A DNA stretch of 64,000 nt from contig CM054062.1 of assembly GCA_028641055.1 (NCBI GenBank), positions 135,946,682-136,010,681 of the forward strand. The letters are read 5' to 3'. The notes under the pieces are model-generated. The model was not told where the DNA came from and did not search any database. It saw only the letters and a program-made list of their open reading frames with translations. This DNA is from Alopecurus myosuroides (taxonomy: Eukaryota > Streptophyta > Magnoliopsida > Poales > Poaceae). Numbering within the stretch: position 1 is the first letter of the stretch; each line of letters starts with the position of its first letter. The position numbers and the translations under genes are program-made. Of the stretch, positions 54,142 to 64,000 are shown one piece after another.

Positions 54142-54849
54142 ATTCTAGTTTTTCGGGCCTAGCTAAAAGGAGTTAAAGAAAAGCACTTCTTGGGAGATAA
54201 CCCATGGTTTTATTTTTGCTTTGTTTTTATCTGTTTTATTTGAGTCAAGGGGTTCTATACATTTGTAGAAACTACTTTGTATCTTTATTTTCATGTATTA
54301 CTTGTGCCAAGTAAAGTTTCTAGCGAAAGTTGGAGTTGGTTTTGGATTTCTGCACAGGAAATAGATTTCTTCTGTCCACCGTAAAAAATCGCATAATTCA
54401 CAGAAAGATCAAAATTACCTGAAATATTTTGTGCTTATTCCTCAGCTAATTCCAAAACTTTTTTGTTCTTTACGTTTTTCGATCTGAGCAACATAAGTCC
54501 ACTGGAAAAATTCGTCTTTACAGACTGTTCTGGTTTTGACAGATTCTGCCTTTTTACTTGCATTTTCTCTTTTACTATGTCGAGTAGATTTCTTTGCTTC
54601 ACGAAACATCAGTGTCTGTAGCTAATGTTTAAAAGTATCAATAATGCTTGTTTCCATGCAGAACATGTGAATTTTTGATTATGCAGTAACCCTCTAATGC
54701 GAATTACATTGAGTGTGGTGTGAAGGAAGTTTTCAAGGCTCAAGAGAAGGGGTGATATAATGTAATCAAGAAGAGTGCAAGGCCAAATCTTGGGGATGCC
54801 CCCGTGTTTCATCCCAAAAAATTATAATAAGACTCAAGCGTCTAATCTT

Positions 54850-54870
54850 GGGGATGCCGAAGGCATCCCC
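54850..54870 (+). other. Perfect 9-bp hairpin in the element 3' region
   Basis: GGGGATGCC (54850-54858) pairs with GGCATCCCC (54862-54870) around a three-base loop. It could fold in element RNA. A function in packaging or stability is only a guess. Confidence 0.7.
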
Positions 54871-56875
54871 TTCTTCATCAACAATTTATCAGGTCACTTC
54901 TAGTGAACCTATATTTTTATTCGGTCACATCATATGAATTTTACTTGGAGCGTCTGCTTATTTTCTTTTGTTTTTATTTTGTTTTCCTTGCTGCAATAAT
55001 ATTGTTGGAACCTAGAATTCTTTGTGTGGGAGAGAGACACGCTCCGCTTTTTCATATGAATACTCGTTATGCTCGTATTCTTAGTTTTTCTTCTAGCTGC
55101 TGCAATCCATTTTAGCTCCTGTTTTTCATGCATCTCTTATTCAGAGCTGTTAGTTCTAGTAGAGTTATGTTAGTACTCTCTAGTTTTATTGCTACATCTC
55201 TTGTAGAGATTTTGTTGTTTGGTGTTTGATGGAAATAGAAAATTCTACGTGTGGTAGATGGTATAACGAAAAGGCTAGCATATTCTTGTAGATCACTAAA
55301 CTGTTTCACTTGATTATTTGCTGTTGTTTTGAGATATTAATATGATTAATGGTAAATTTGCTGGTTTACTATAGTAAAAACAATTAATGGTTGGTCTAAA
55401 AGCTTGAAACTATCCCACACTCAAATAACCAGTTGATGGGATAATGGTATATGACTTCCTTTGCTGATAGCAATCGTAATGGCTTTTTGTTACGCGCTAC
55501 GGTCAGGGTAGCTAACAGTGACTGGTCACTGCCATGGACCCTCTTGGAGTGATTTTGATTATTCCTGGTAAGATCATGATTTTAGTTTTAATCTTCTAAC
55601 TTGTGAGTTCTATGTTGCGGTTTTCGGGCACTTCCACCATCAATATTTGCTAGCCTCTTCGGTATTGTGCATTGCCCATTCTCGCATTGAGAGTTGGCGC
55701 AAACTTCGCTAGTGCATCCAAACCCCGTGGGAGAACCTTGTTCTTCTACACATAAGCCAAAAAATATCTTCCTCAAAACAACCACCATACCTACCTACCA
55801 TGGCATTTCCATAGCCATTCCGAGATATATTGCCATACAACATCCATCATCATTATGTTACTTGTCATGTTTTATTGTTATTTTGCATATTGCTACATTG
55901 GCAGGTGCATTTAGTTTTATATACATAAGAGATATTTCAGTTTGAGTTATGAGTACCAAAAGTGTGATGATTCATTGTAAAATAGAGTGTTGCACCTACC
56001 AGTGAGGTTATATATTAAAAAATAAAAATAAAAGAGAAAAGATAAAAATCCCAAAAAGAAAAAGAAAAAAAGAAAGGGCAAAAGAGAGATGATAAAGGGA
56101 GAGGGGGCCACACTACTATCATTCATTCCACACTTGTGCTTGGTTAGCATCATTACTTCATTTTGGAGAGAGTTTTCATATTATGACTTGCATAACTATG
56201 TGGGGAACTTACATTATAGAACTTGGCTTGTATATTCCAATGATGAGCCTCCTCAAAAGATCTCTAGGTCTTTGTGAGCAAGCAAGTTCCATGCACCCCT
56301 ACTAGTTCCATTGGAGAGCTTCCATGCACTTATAGCTCTATGTGCATCCGTTGTGTGGAAATCACTACTCCTTGCATAACTTCGATTATAAGAATTCCTC
56401 TTGTCTAATGATCACTTTCAGTTGTGTGAGACTTTCTTCCATTGACCATCCAAACCCCCCATAATGTTCTTTTAGGCACAACATCCTGGTGCTAGGGACC
56501 AATACATAATGCTTTCTTGTTTTGAGTCCACAAATATTTTAATGATTTTCCTACGTGCATATTTTTATCACTTGACTTGATCCTAACAGGAGTTGTTGTG
56601 AGAGTTTGATACCTTGGATGATTATATTTGTTGTTCTTGAAGCTTAAATCATCTTTAATAAACCATTGCACGGTTGATTGTCTTCTAGTATTGATTCATT
56701 GAAAAGTTTTACTATGTCCTTTCTAATGGTTTATACATTATTCTATTTGATATCACCTATAAACCAGAGCCTTTATTCATTTGATCCTAGTTTACATGCT
56801 TTACATTACTATGATGATAAACTTTATGTTGGTAGCATGTCACTTCAGAAATTATTTGTTTTTATCGTGAACTAA

Positions 56876-56888
56876 GCTTGGGGATGTT
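56876..56888 (+). other. Polypurine tract before LTR B
   Basis: The stretch around aagcttggggatg ends right before the LTR start TGTACGTC (56889). Such tracts prime plus-strand cDNA. Confidence 0.55.
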
Positions 56889-58517
56889 TGTACGTCATAA
56901 ACGTATCATTAATTTCTGATGTTCCATGTTGTTTTCATGCCATATGCTACATGTTTCCTTTACACTTTATGCCTTTTTATCGATTTCTTGGGACTAACCT
57001 ATTGACAAGATGCCACAAAGTGAGTTCCTATTTTATGCAGTTTTTAGTTTCAGAAAAGTTCTTCTGGAAGTATTCTCGAAATTGGACGATTCGACGCCCG
57101 GAAGTCTTAGAAAGCCGTCGCGCGCATGGAGTCCGTAGGAGACCCAGAGGGGAGCCACAGGGGCCCCACACCATGGGTGGGTGTGCCACCTGGCCGCACC
57201 CAGGGGTTGTGTGGCCTCCCTGCTCGTCCACCGATGTTGCTCTGTCGCCTATATATTGTCCTCGAAGGGTTAACCCTAAATACCGGAGCCTTTTCCACCA
57301 AAAATATCTGCAGCCGCCGTCATCGTCAGCCCTAGTTTGGGAGGGTTCTGGAGCTCTCCCCGACACCCTGTTGGGAGGGGGAATCATCACCGGAGGGATC
57401 TACACCACCATGCCCGTCTCCGCAATGATGCGTGAGTAGTTCATACTTGGACTACGGGTCCATAGCAGTAGCTAGATGGTTGTTCTCTCCTCTTTATGCC
57501 TCATGTTTAGATCTTGTGAGCTTCCCTACATGATCAAGATTATCTTATTGTAATGCTACATGTTGTGTTTGCTGAGATCCGATGAATATTGAATTCCATG
57601 TCTCGTGATTATCAATCTATCATGTTCTTTTCATGTGTATGTTATTTAAGATCTTGCATGCTCTCCGTTGTTAGTAGATGCTCTAGAAAAGTAGATGCTA
57701 GTGACTCCAAGAGGGAGTATTTATGCTTGATAGTGGTTTCATGCCTCCTTTGCATATGTGCTCGAGTGATAGAAACGTGACGGATGGGGGATGTGGTGTT
57801 GCCATTAGGGAGAAAACAACGATGTTTACATTGTTTACATTACACACTTTGCTTACTGTGATTATCTGTTGCTTGCAACTTAATACCGAAGGTTTGCTCG
57901 GATTACTTTATAAGGATGGATTATTAGTCATAGATGGAGTTGGATAACTTTTTATGAATCTTGTTGTAATGCGCGCATGAATCCCATAGTAATCATCATG
58001 TCATGCATATGCACTACGGTGTAGGCTTTATATCTGTCAATTGCCCAGCTGTAATTTGTTTACCCAACATGATATATATCTGTTTTTGGAGAGACACCAC
58101 TAGTGATCTGTGGACCCCGTTCCATTTCCTTTATCTTAATAATACAACCACTACAATCACTATTTTCATACTGTTACTACTATTTTCCTACTGCCGTCAC
58201 TGTTCTCTTTTCATCTACTGCAAACAAGTACTATTTTCCACACCATATGTTTAAACTCTTTGTTTTCAGCAAAACCGGTGAGATTGACAACCTCACTGCT
58301 TTGTTTGGGCAAAGTGATTTGATTGTGTTGTGTAGGTTCCACATTGCGGCTGAACCGGTAGTGCGCCCTGCCAACATCATCTGCATCAACCTTTGGAAGT
58401 GATTTCTTTCTCCTACTGGTCGATTCAACCTTGGTTTCCTTCTAAGGAAAACTTGCTGTTGTGGTCTTCATACCTTCCACTTGGGGTCTCCCAACGAGTG
58501 CAAGCTCTGCACCATGA
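56889..58517 (+). repeat. LTR B, complete LTR of a second subfamily
   Basis: It starts TGTACGTCATAAACG (one base shorter than TGATACGTC) and ends CTCTGCACCATGA, like the solo LTR ending CTGCACCATCA at 8931. Its first half is close to LTR A. Its second half lacks the caatgctttgtctacg block that LTRs A and C share. No 5-bp duplication flanks it (left atgtt, right acact), so it is not a simple solo LTR insertion. Confidence 0.85.
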
Positions 58518-58738
58518 ACACTTTACTATGCAACATTCATGTTTCTTTCATTCCCCTTACAAGATCAAAGATGCCTAGACCTTACCACCTTATTCTAATA
58601 GCCCGCATCAATGCCTTGCCCTAAACATAGGAGCCACCTGGGTTCAAGATCTCATATCAATTTTGAACAGCTGGGAAAGAATTGGAATTTTAAAATAAAG
58701 TATAATCAGGTCTTCCCCACTTCTGCATAGAATCTGAG
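58518..58738. other. Unassigned sequence between LTR B and the plastid fragment
   Basis: About 220 bp with no open frame or repeat I recognise. It may be diverged organelle DNA or filler DNA joined during the same event. Confidence 0.4.
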
Positions 58739-59158
58739 CTGGGTGGAATTGCCACTACATGGGCATTCTTCTTAGCGATAGTTATTGCACTAGGATAGTG
58801 GCTAGGTGGACTTGAAAGGCATTATGGAATTAAGATTTCCCAGGTTTAGCCAAGGCTTAGCTCAGGACCCTACTACTCGTCGTATTTGGTTTGGTATTGC
58901 TACCGCACATGATTTTCCATGAAGATATTACTGAGGACGCGTCTTTATAAGATCATTTTTCTTCTCACTTTGGGCAGTTAGCAATAGTCTTTCTATGGAC
59001 ATCCAGAAATCTGTTTGATGTAGCTTGGCAAGGAAATTAGGAATCCTGGATACATGATCCTTTACACATAAGAACTATTGCTCATGCAATTCGGGATCCT
59101 CATTTTGGTCAACCCGCCATGGAATCCTTTACTCGATGAGTTGGCTGGTAGCCATAAT
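58739..59158 (+). pseudogene. psaA-psaB: Plastid DNA fragment: end of psaA, spacer and start of psaB (NUPT)
   Basis: LGGIATTWAFFLAIVIALG then TAG (58796-58798) matches the photosystem I PsaA C-terminus (LGGIATTWAFFLARIIAVG). A 25-base spacer follows, then ATG 58824 with [20 protein letters not shown] and [11 protein letters not shown], the PsaB N-terminus. DNA similarity to psaB continues with indels and stops through GNLF-like, DPHFGQPA and FTR segments to about 59140. Gene order and spacer match the plastid psaA-psaB operon. The many changes show an old nuclear copy with no function. It sits between two LTR sequences of the nested Gypsy element. Confidence 0.92.
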
Positions 59159-59161
59159 CAA

Positions 59162-59900
59162 AGATGTGCTATTGCCATTAGGGAGAAAACAACAATGCTT
59201 TGTCTACGGATGATGTTATTGTTTACATTACACACTTTGCTTACTGTGATTATTTGTTGCTTGCAACTAAATACCCAAGGTTTTCTTAGATGACATTCTG
59301 AGGGTGGATTATTAGTCATAGACGCAATTGGATAACAGTCTATGTATCTTGTTGTAATACCTGCATGAATCACATAGTAATCATTATGTCATGCATATGC
59401 ACTATGGTGCAGCCTTTATACCTGTCAATTGCCTAGTTGTAATTTGTTTACCACACATGCTATCTATCTGTCCTGGGAGAGACACCTCTAGTGAACTGTG
59501 GACCCCGGTCCATTTTCCCCAGACTGATAATACAACCACTGCAATCTCTGTTTTCATACTGCTGCTACTGTTTTACTACTGCCATGAGTGTTCTCTTTCA
59601 TCTACTGCAAACAATTATTGTTTTACGGTACATTTAACCTCTTTGTGTTCAGCAAAACCAGTGAGATTGACAACATCACTGCTTCATTGGGGCAAAGTGA
59701 TTCGATTGTGTTGTGTAGGTTCCACGTTGCTTCTGAACCGGTAGTGCGCCTTGCCATCTCAGCTGCATCAACCTTCGGAAGTGATTTCTCTCTCCTACTG
59801 GTCGATTCAACTTTGGTTTCTTTATGAGGGAAACTTGCTACTATTCTCATCATACCTTCCTCTTGGGGTCTCCCAACGAACGTGTGTTACACGCGCATAA
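59162..59900 (+). repeat. LTR C (partial 3' LTR of the nested Gypsy element)
   Basis: It matches the last 720 or so bases of LTR A from gatgtgctgttgcc onward, including the caatgctttgtctacg and acacctctagtgaactgtgg blocks. It ends ...TTACACGCGCATAA directly before the ATGGT duplication. The first 900 bases of the LTR are missing and plastid DNA is in their place. Confidence 0.88.
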
Positions 59901-59905
59901 ATGGT

Positions 59906-60788
59906 ACAATTGAAAAGTACAAGGCAAGGCTTGTGGCCAAGGGTTATACCCAGAAAGAAGGTGATGACTTCTTTGATACCTACTCGCTTGTGTCTAGACT
60001 GTCCACTATACGTTGCCTCGCACGGTCTTCTTGTTCATCAAATTGACGTTAAGACGACTTTTCTTAATGGAGAGTTGAACAAGGAAATTTACATGGAGCA
60101 GCCAGATGGTTTTGTAGTACCCGCTCAGGAAGGCAAGGTGTGCAAGTTATTGAAGTCATTATACGGCCTCAAGCAAGCACCTAAGCAATGGCATGAGAAA
60201 TTCGAAAGGACTTTGACAACTGAAGGCTTTGTTGTAAACGAAGCTGACAAGTGTGTGTACTATCGCCGTGGTGGGGGCGAGGGAGTTATTCTATGTTTAT
60301 ATGTCAACGACATAATGATCTTTGGGACCAATCTTGATATAATCAAGGAAGTTAAAGATTTCTTATCTCGTTGTTTTTAGATGAAGGATCTAGGAGTAGC
60401 TGATGTTATCTTGAACATCAAGCTATTGAGATATGATAATGGTGGGATCACACTGCTTCAGTCTCACTATGTGGAAAAGGTCTTGAGTCGCTTCGGGTAT
60501 AGTGACTGCAAGCCTTCTCCAACTCCATATGATGCTAGTGTGTTGCTTCGAAAGAATCGATGGACTACTAGAGATCAACTGAGGTATTCTCAGATTATAG
60601 GCTCGCTTATGTATTTTGCGAGTTCCACGAGGCCTGACATCTCTTTTAATGTGAGAAAATTGAGACGATTTTTTTCCAATTCGGGAGATGATCATTGGCG
60701 TGCGCTTGAGAGAGTTATGCGCTATTTAAAAGGCATTGCGAGGTATGGAATTCACTACCAGAAGCCCGAGGGTTCTAGAAGGATATAG
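59906..60788 (+). pseudogene. Copia reverse transcriptase, remainder
   Basis: After the insertion the frame resumes TIEKYKARLVAKGYTQKEGD. A frameshift near 60000-60030 leads to HQIDVKTTFLNGELNKEIYM and EQPDGFV, then KSLYGLKQAPKQWHEKF. The catalytic box is YVND (about 60301) instead of YVDD. A TAG at 60378-60380 precedes MKDLGVADVILNIKL. The next block is HYVEKVLSRFGYSDCKP, SQIIGSLMYFASSTRPDISF and [14 protein letters not shown], the RT-RNase H junction. The mutated active site, stop and frameshift make it inactive. Confidence 0.92.
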
Positions 60789-61200
60789 TGATTCCAATTG
60801 GATATCTAGTGCTGATGAACTTAAGACCACTAGTGGTTATATTTTTACAATTGGTGGTGGCGCTGTTTCCTGGAAGTCTTGCAAGCAGACCATTTTAACG
60901 AGGTCAACTATGGAAGCAGAACTCACAATATTAAAAACACCCACTGTTGAAGCAGAGTGGCTTCGTGAGCTTTTGATGGACTTGCCTGTGGTTGAAAAAC
61001 CAATACCCGCAATCCTAATGAATTGTGATCATCAAAGTGAACAGTTCTAAGGTTAATGCGAAGTCATCAAGACATGTGAAGAGGAGATTGAAATCTATCA
61101 AGAAACTGAAAAACTCCGGAGTTATTTGGATTGTATCCAAACATCTATAAACTTGGCAGATCCCTTCACAAAGGGTTTATCACGCAATGTGATAGATAAT
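60780..61200 (+). pseudogene. Copia RNase H and polyprotein end
   Basis: [20 protein letters not shown] carries the first RNase H aspartate. [20 protein letters not shown] then MEAEL carries the glutamate helix. A stop follows at 61048-61050, and the tail INLADPFTKGLSRNVI is found in another frame before 61200. This domain removes template RNA during cDNA synthesis. Confidence 0.88.
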
Positions 61201-61792
61201 GCATCAAGGGAGATGGGTTTGATACCCATGGTATGAGTTGTCCACAATAGTAACCCACTCTATATGATCGGAGATCCCGTGAATTAGAAGTGGGAGACAA
61301 GCTGTTGGTCGGTTGAGAGGAGAATATCCTTATATGTTATCCCACTCCGTGAAGATTCAATACTCTCCTAATCTGTATGGTAGGTTGACATTTGTCTTAA
61401 TGTGTTCCAAGTGGCTTATTTATATAAGCAGCGATGTGTCTTGCAGAACATCTCCTAAGGAACTCACCTATATGAGTCTGACTGTTAAACGTTGTAGTCT
61501 ATGAGAATGGTGTGCTCTCTAATAAACTCATGAAAGGCCTTCGGAGTACGACGTATACTCTCCAAACCGCGGGGAAGCCTTGCGGCAGCCTAGTATCGAT
61601 CTAGACGTTGTGTGAAACTTGTATTACAAAAAACTTATAGTTCAAGGCGTAGTCCACTATCCAAGTTGTGAACCACCATAGCATAATGGTCTATGTGGAA
61701 GTTCAACTTAAAAGTCTCCACTAAGCACCGGTATATACACAATGTTTTGGAACCGAGATTATGAAATGTGCCAATGACATTTTGTGGGGGAT
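61201..61792 (+). other. Copia 3' untranslated region with polypurine tract
   Basis: No gene is seen. The last bases TGTGGGGGATT (61782-61792) form the purine tract that would prime plus-strand synthesis, immediately before the 3' LTR. Confidence 0.8.
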
Positions 61793-62714
61793 TGTTGGAT
61801 TTTATTACTTGGGCCTAGCCCCAAAATCCCAACCAAAATCTGAAAGTGGCAATGGCCCATTCATGAATAATACAAGTTGAGTGAGTGGGACTATAGTTTA
61901 GTCCCACACTGATAGTTTGGAGAGGATGGAACCACCTTATAAGGTGAGCCATTCTAGCTCATGTATGAGTTGGCGAGACAAGAGGAGAGCAGTGCCACAC
62001 GCGCGCTCCTCCTCCGCCGCCCGCCTCGCCACGCCTCGCCTCGTCACGACACGACGCGGGTTGCGGGAATGAACCGGGCCGAGAGCGTTTATTTTGCCGG
62101 TTGGGAAAATTTAATGAGTCATTAATTTGGTAATTGGTGGACGTGCTAATAATTCCTAAGATGTTTCCGATTCTTCTGAATCGTGGGCCCGAAGTATAAA
62201 AACGCGCATACGGTAAACCCTAGCCGCCACTTCATCTTATGGTTTCACACCATTCCAAACCACTGTGCCGCCAATCAAGCCTTCTCCATCCCTCCTTCCG
62301 GCGTGCACCGTGAGAAGGGACAGCAGGCCTCCGGAAGCCCGCCTCTTGTGATCCTGTACGGGAGAGGGGCGATCAGGTTTTTGGGGAGCGCACTGCACGA
62401 CTGCTAACGTCGACTACTTCCCCAACGACGATTACTTCCCCGACCTCAGCAACCTCTTCATCGACGACATGGGCAACAAAATGGACAACACTGCAGCCAG
62501 TGCCGCTCCCGCTGCACCATACGTATCTCTCTTCTTTCTGTATGAGATCCTACTGCAATTTCTGTGTCTAGTTTTTGCCGTAGATTGTACCACAGATTGG
62601 ATCTGTCTATCTACTATACTAGATATTTGCATGCTTAATTTATTTGCTACTGCCGTAATTTATTTGATGCTATTTCGGATAAAATCATATGCTAAATTGC
62701 TCATATACTCAACA
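61793..62714 (+). repeat. Copia 3' LTR (922 bp)
   Basis: It starts TGTTGGATTTTATTACTTGG and ends CTCAACA at 62714, followed by CTTTC (62715-62719). It carries TATAAAAA at 62195 and the same acidic peptide frame as the 5' LTR (ATG 62469, MGNKMDNTAASAAPAAP). The donor site is ATACGT here. Confidence 0.93.
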
Positions 62715-62947
62715 CTTTCTTCTCTCTTTTTGCCAGTAAGGACTCATGGATACCGCATGTGCTCGACTGTCGGCGGTCCTTCATGCTATCTTCAGCAGGG
62801 GTTTTGAATAGCTAAAAGCTAAGGGATTGGATGTTTAGAAGTGTCAATTTTTAGTGATTTGTAAATTGATTCACATTTTATACTTCTTGCACTTTTATTA
62901 ATATAAAACAGTTGTGTGCATCGATTTGATGCAGAGGCTGAGGCTAA
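62715..62947 (+). repeat. LINE 3' tail fragment, right part
   Basis: ggactcatggatacc, cggcggtccttcatgctatc and tgcatcgatttgatgcagag align with the 3' end of the LINE at 36050-36300 (ggacttatggattc, tgtgcatcattttgatgcag). It is the continuation of 46350-46388 and contains the Copia target duplication at its left end. No A tail remains. Confidence 0.7.
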
Positions 62948-63949
62948 GAGCATCTCCACTCGTTCGCCCCCTAGGTCGTTTTTTGTGCCAAAAAAACCGC
63001 CGTCTGGGGCGTGCTGATGCATTTTCGGCCTGGAGGGGAGGGGGGCGACCCTTCCAAGTCGGTAGCCCCAGGCTTGCACAAATTTTCGCCGAATTTCGGG
63101 AAATTTAGGTTTTATTCAGCAAATTCGAGGAAATCTAGGCGATTACAAATAAAACATAGCCTCATTCGGCGAGCTTGAAACTATGGCCAGAGAATCGGCG
63201 GGTTGTTGCCGGCCTCGATATGGTCGAGAACGGCCGGAAGGGTACGCCCGGGTACGTCCCACCATGCATGGCATCCTTCGGCGTTCTGGTGGCCGGCAAC
63301 GATGGTCGCGCCGTTCATGGACTCGAGTTTTTGGCGGTATCACTGCTCGAAATACGCCATCCAGGCGGCGTCGTCATGGGCCGCCCAGAGCTGAGCGATT
63401 TGCGTGGTCGCGCTGATAGCCTGCACCTCGGCCAAGCGCTGCTCGCCGGTCTGAATGGGCGGAACTGGAACGTCTTCATTACTAAGGCGCCATGCAACCA
63501 GCACGCGCATGTACGGCGGCGCCGTGTAGTTCACGCCCATGAGGAGGATGGCTTCACTCCCGAGTAGCATTTGGCGGCCGAAACCACTAGCCTCCGCGCC
63601 TTCGCCGGGGTTTGCTTTGCCATCTGAGATGTGTGGAGGGGGGAGGGTGGGCGTTGTGCGTGGTCGCCGACGGTGAACTAGATGCCTTTTTATAGGAAGG
63701 GGCAGGGCGGGAGCGGTGTAGAAGCGGAGGGAAATGGCGGAGGTGCATCGGCGGTGGGTCGTCTGCTCGCCGCCGCGTGGCGAAAGAACGCTTCCGCACA
63801 TTGATTCCCACGGGGAAACGAGGCGAGACGATAAGGACGGACCGCCTCGCTTAGTGACAGGCGGGGCCTCCACCTTAGTATTTGTCATGCAAGCTGTTTC
63901 CCGCGCTAATCGCCCCCCCAACTTCCCCCCAGCATGCTGGGTTCGGCCT
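62948..63949 (-). mobile_element. DNA-transposon-like repeat with a coding remnant
   Basis: It begins GAGCATCTCCACTCG, an inverted-repeat start like that of the MITE at 46466; the matching right end is not seen and may be beyond the LTR at 63950. On the minus strand, from about 63625 to 63180, the frame reads ANPGEGAEASGFGRQML, NYTAPPYMRVLVAWRLSNED, VPVPPIQTGEQRLAEV and, past a stop at 63340-63342, AEGCHAWWDVPGRTLPAVLD. I recall similar hypothetical proteins repeated many times in Triticeae genomes. Their function is unknown to me. The protein is broken here. Confidence 0.5.
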
Positions 63950-64000
63950 TGATACGTCTCCAACGTATCTATAATTTCTGATGCTCCATGATCATATTAT
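63950..64000 (+). repeat. Start of a TGATACGTC-type LTR, cut by the window end
   Basis: TGATACGTCTCCAACGTATC then tataatttctgatgctccatg is the classic start of a large Triticeae Gypsy LTR type. It is related to the LTRs at 7313, 50232 and 56889 but has ctcca instead of ataaa after TGATACGT. Confidence 0.8.

Larger units (their letters stand above)
54142..56888 (+). other. Long non-coding 3' region of the nested Gypsy element
   Basis: No frame has a recognisable domain. A post-gag segment tagctaaaaggagttaaag then cacttcttgggagataaccc (about 54160-54205) is of a type I recall after gag/pol in several Triticeae Gypsy elements. cttggggatg occurs three times (near 54789, 54848 and 56877); the last is the purine tract before LTR B. 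A perfect hairpin lies at 54850-54870. An A-rich stretch is at 56015-56100. The sequence at 55610-55830 also resembles conserved 3' regions of such elements. Confidence 0.75.
50232..59900 (+). mobile_element. Non-autonomous Gypsy element with three LTR-like parts and a plastid insert
   Basis: The whole block is flanked by ATGGT (50227-50231 and 59901-59905) inside the Copia RT. It contains LTR A (50232-51860), an internal region with gag and protease only (51861-56888), a complete LTR B (56889-58517), plastid-derived DNA (about 58739-59158) and a partial LTR C (59162-59900). LTRs A and C share sequence features that LTR B lacks, so A and C are the matching pair. No RT or integrase is present, so it is non-autonomous. 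Confidence 0.85.
46389..62714 (+). mobile_element. Copia LTR retrotransposon with nested insertions
   Basis: LTRs open TGTTGGATTT and end ...CTCAACA, flanked by a perfect CTTTC duplication (46384-46388, 62715-62719). The domain order is gag, protease, integrase, RT, RNase H, so it is Copia. A 325-bp MITE sits in the 5' LTR and a 9.7-kb Gypsy element (50232-59900) in the RT. Without these it would be about 6.3 kb. All coding parts have stops or frameshifts. The insertion site is a LINE 3' tail. Confidence 0.95.

Noticed and set aside
56889..58517. LTR B as a simple solo LTR insertion
   Set aside because: The flanking five bases differ (atgtt and acact), and a purine tract precedes it, so it behaves as part of a larger structure.
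1..64000. CRISPR arrays, bacterial operons, ribosomal RNA genes
   Set aside because: No spaced short direct repeats or rRNA signatures were seen; all evidence is for plant nuclear DNA.

Overview
This window is plant nuclear DNA from a grass, most probably a Triticeae species (wheat, barley, rye or a relative). The basis is the set of repeats: LTRs opening TGATACGTC, Gypsy and Copia elements, L1-type LINEs, Stowaway and Harbinger-like MITEs, a Helitron, and a decayed grass plastid fragment. Family impressions come from memory, since no database could be searched. Almost all of the 64 kb is nested transposable elements. There is one plausible ordinary gene and one kinase gene remnant.

1-6830: a decayed Gypsy element on the minus strand (RNase H, RT, protease, gag, primer site, 5' LTR), cut by the window edge. 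6831-22100: part of a plus-strand Gypsy LTR (pieces 6831-7312, 8937-8988, 21146-21285) and a little of its internal region. That LTR was hit by a solo LTR (7313-8931, TSD AGGGC) and by a second solo LTR of about 3.6 kb on the minus strand (8989-21140, TSD GTATT). The second solo LTR was itself split by a young element with two 4.0-kb LTRs around only 479 bp (12114-20627, TSD AAAAC). 22100-28840: a decayed LINE split by a Helitron (26747-28481) that carries a Stowaway MITE.

28864-36316: a nearly intact plus-strand LINE with 15-bp target duplications. 36332-38073 plus 45836-46350: a low-copy island with a single-exon gene (36411-37091, minus) resembling phytochrome kinase substrate proteins, a Stowaway MITE and a protein-kinase fragment. 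The island is split by a full-length minus-strand LINE (38088-45821, 14-bp TSD).

46389-62714: a Copia element (TSD CTTTC) inserted in a LINE tail. Its 5' LTR holds a Harbinger-like MITE, and its gag appears to start inside the LTR and to be spliced across the LTR end. Its RT is interrupted by a non-autonomous Gypsy element (50232-59900, TSD ATGGT) encoding only gag and protease. That insertion has an odd three-LTR structure and holds a piece of plastid DNA spanning the psaA-psaB junction (58739-59158). 62948-63949 is a fragment of a DNA-transposon-like repeat with a coding remnant. At 63950 another TGATACGTC LTR begins and runs off the window.

The matched target duplications give a relative insertion order. 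The elements form no cellular pathway together. The main biological points are the unusual element architectures and the predicted introns in two retroelements.
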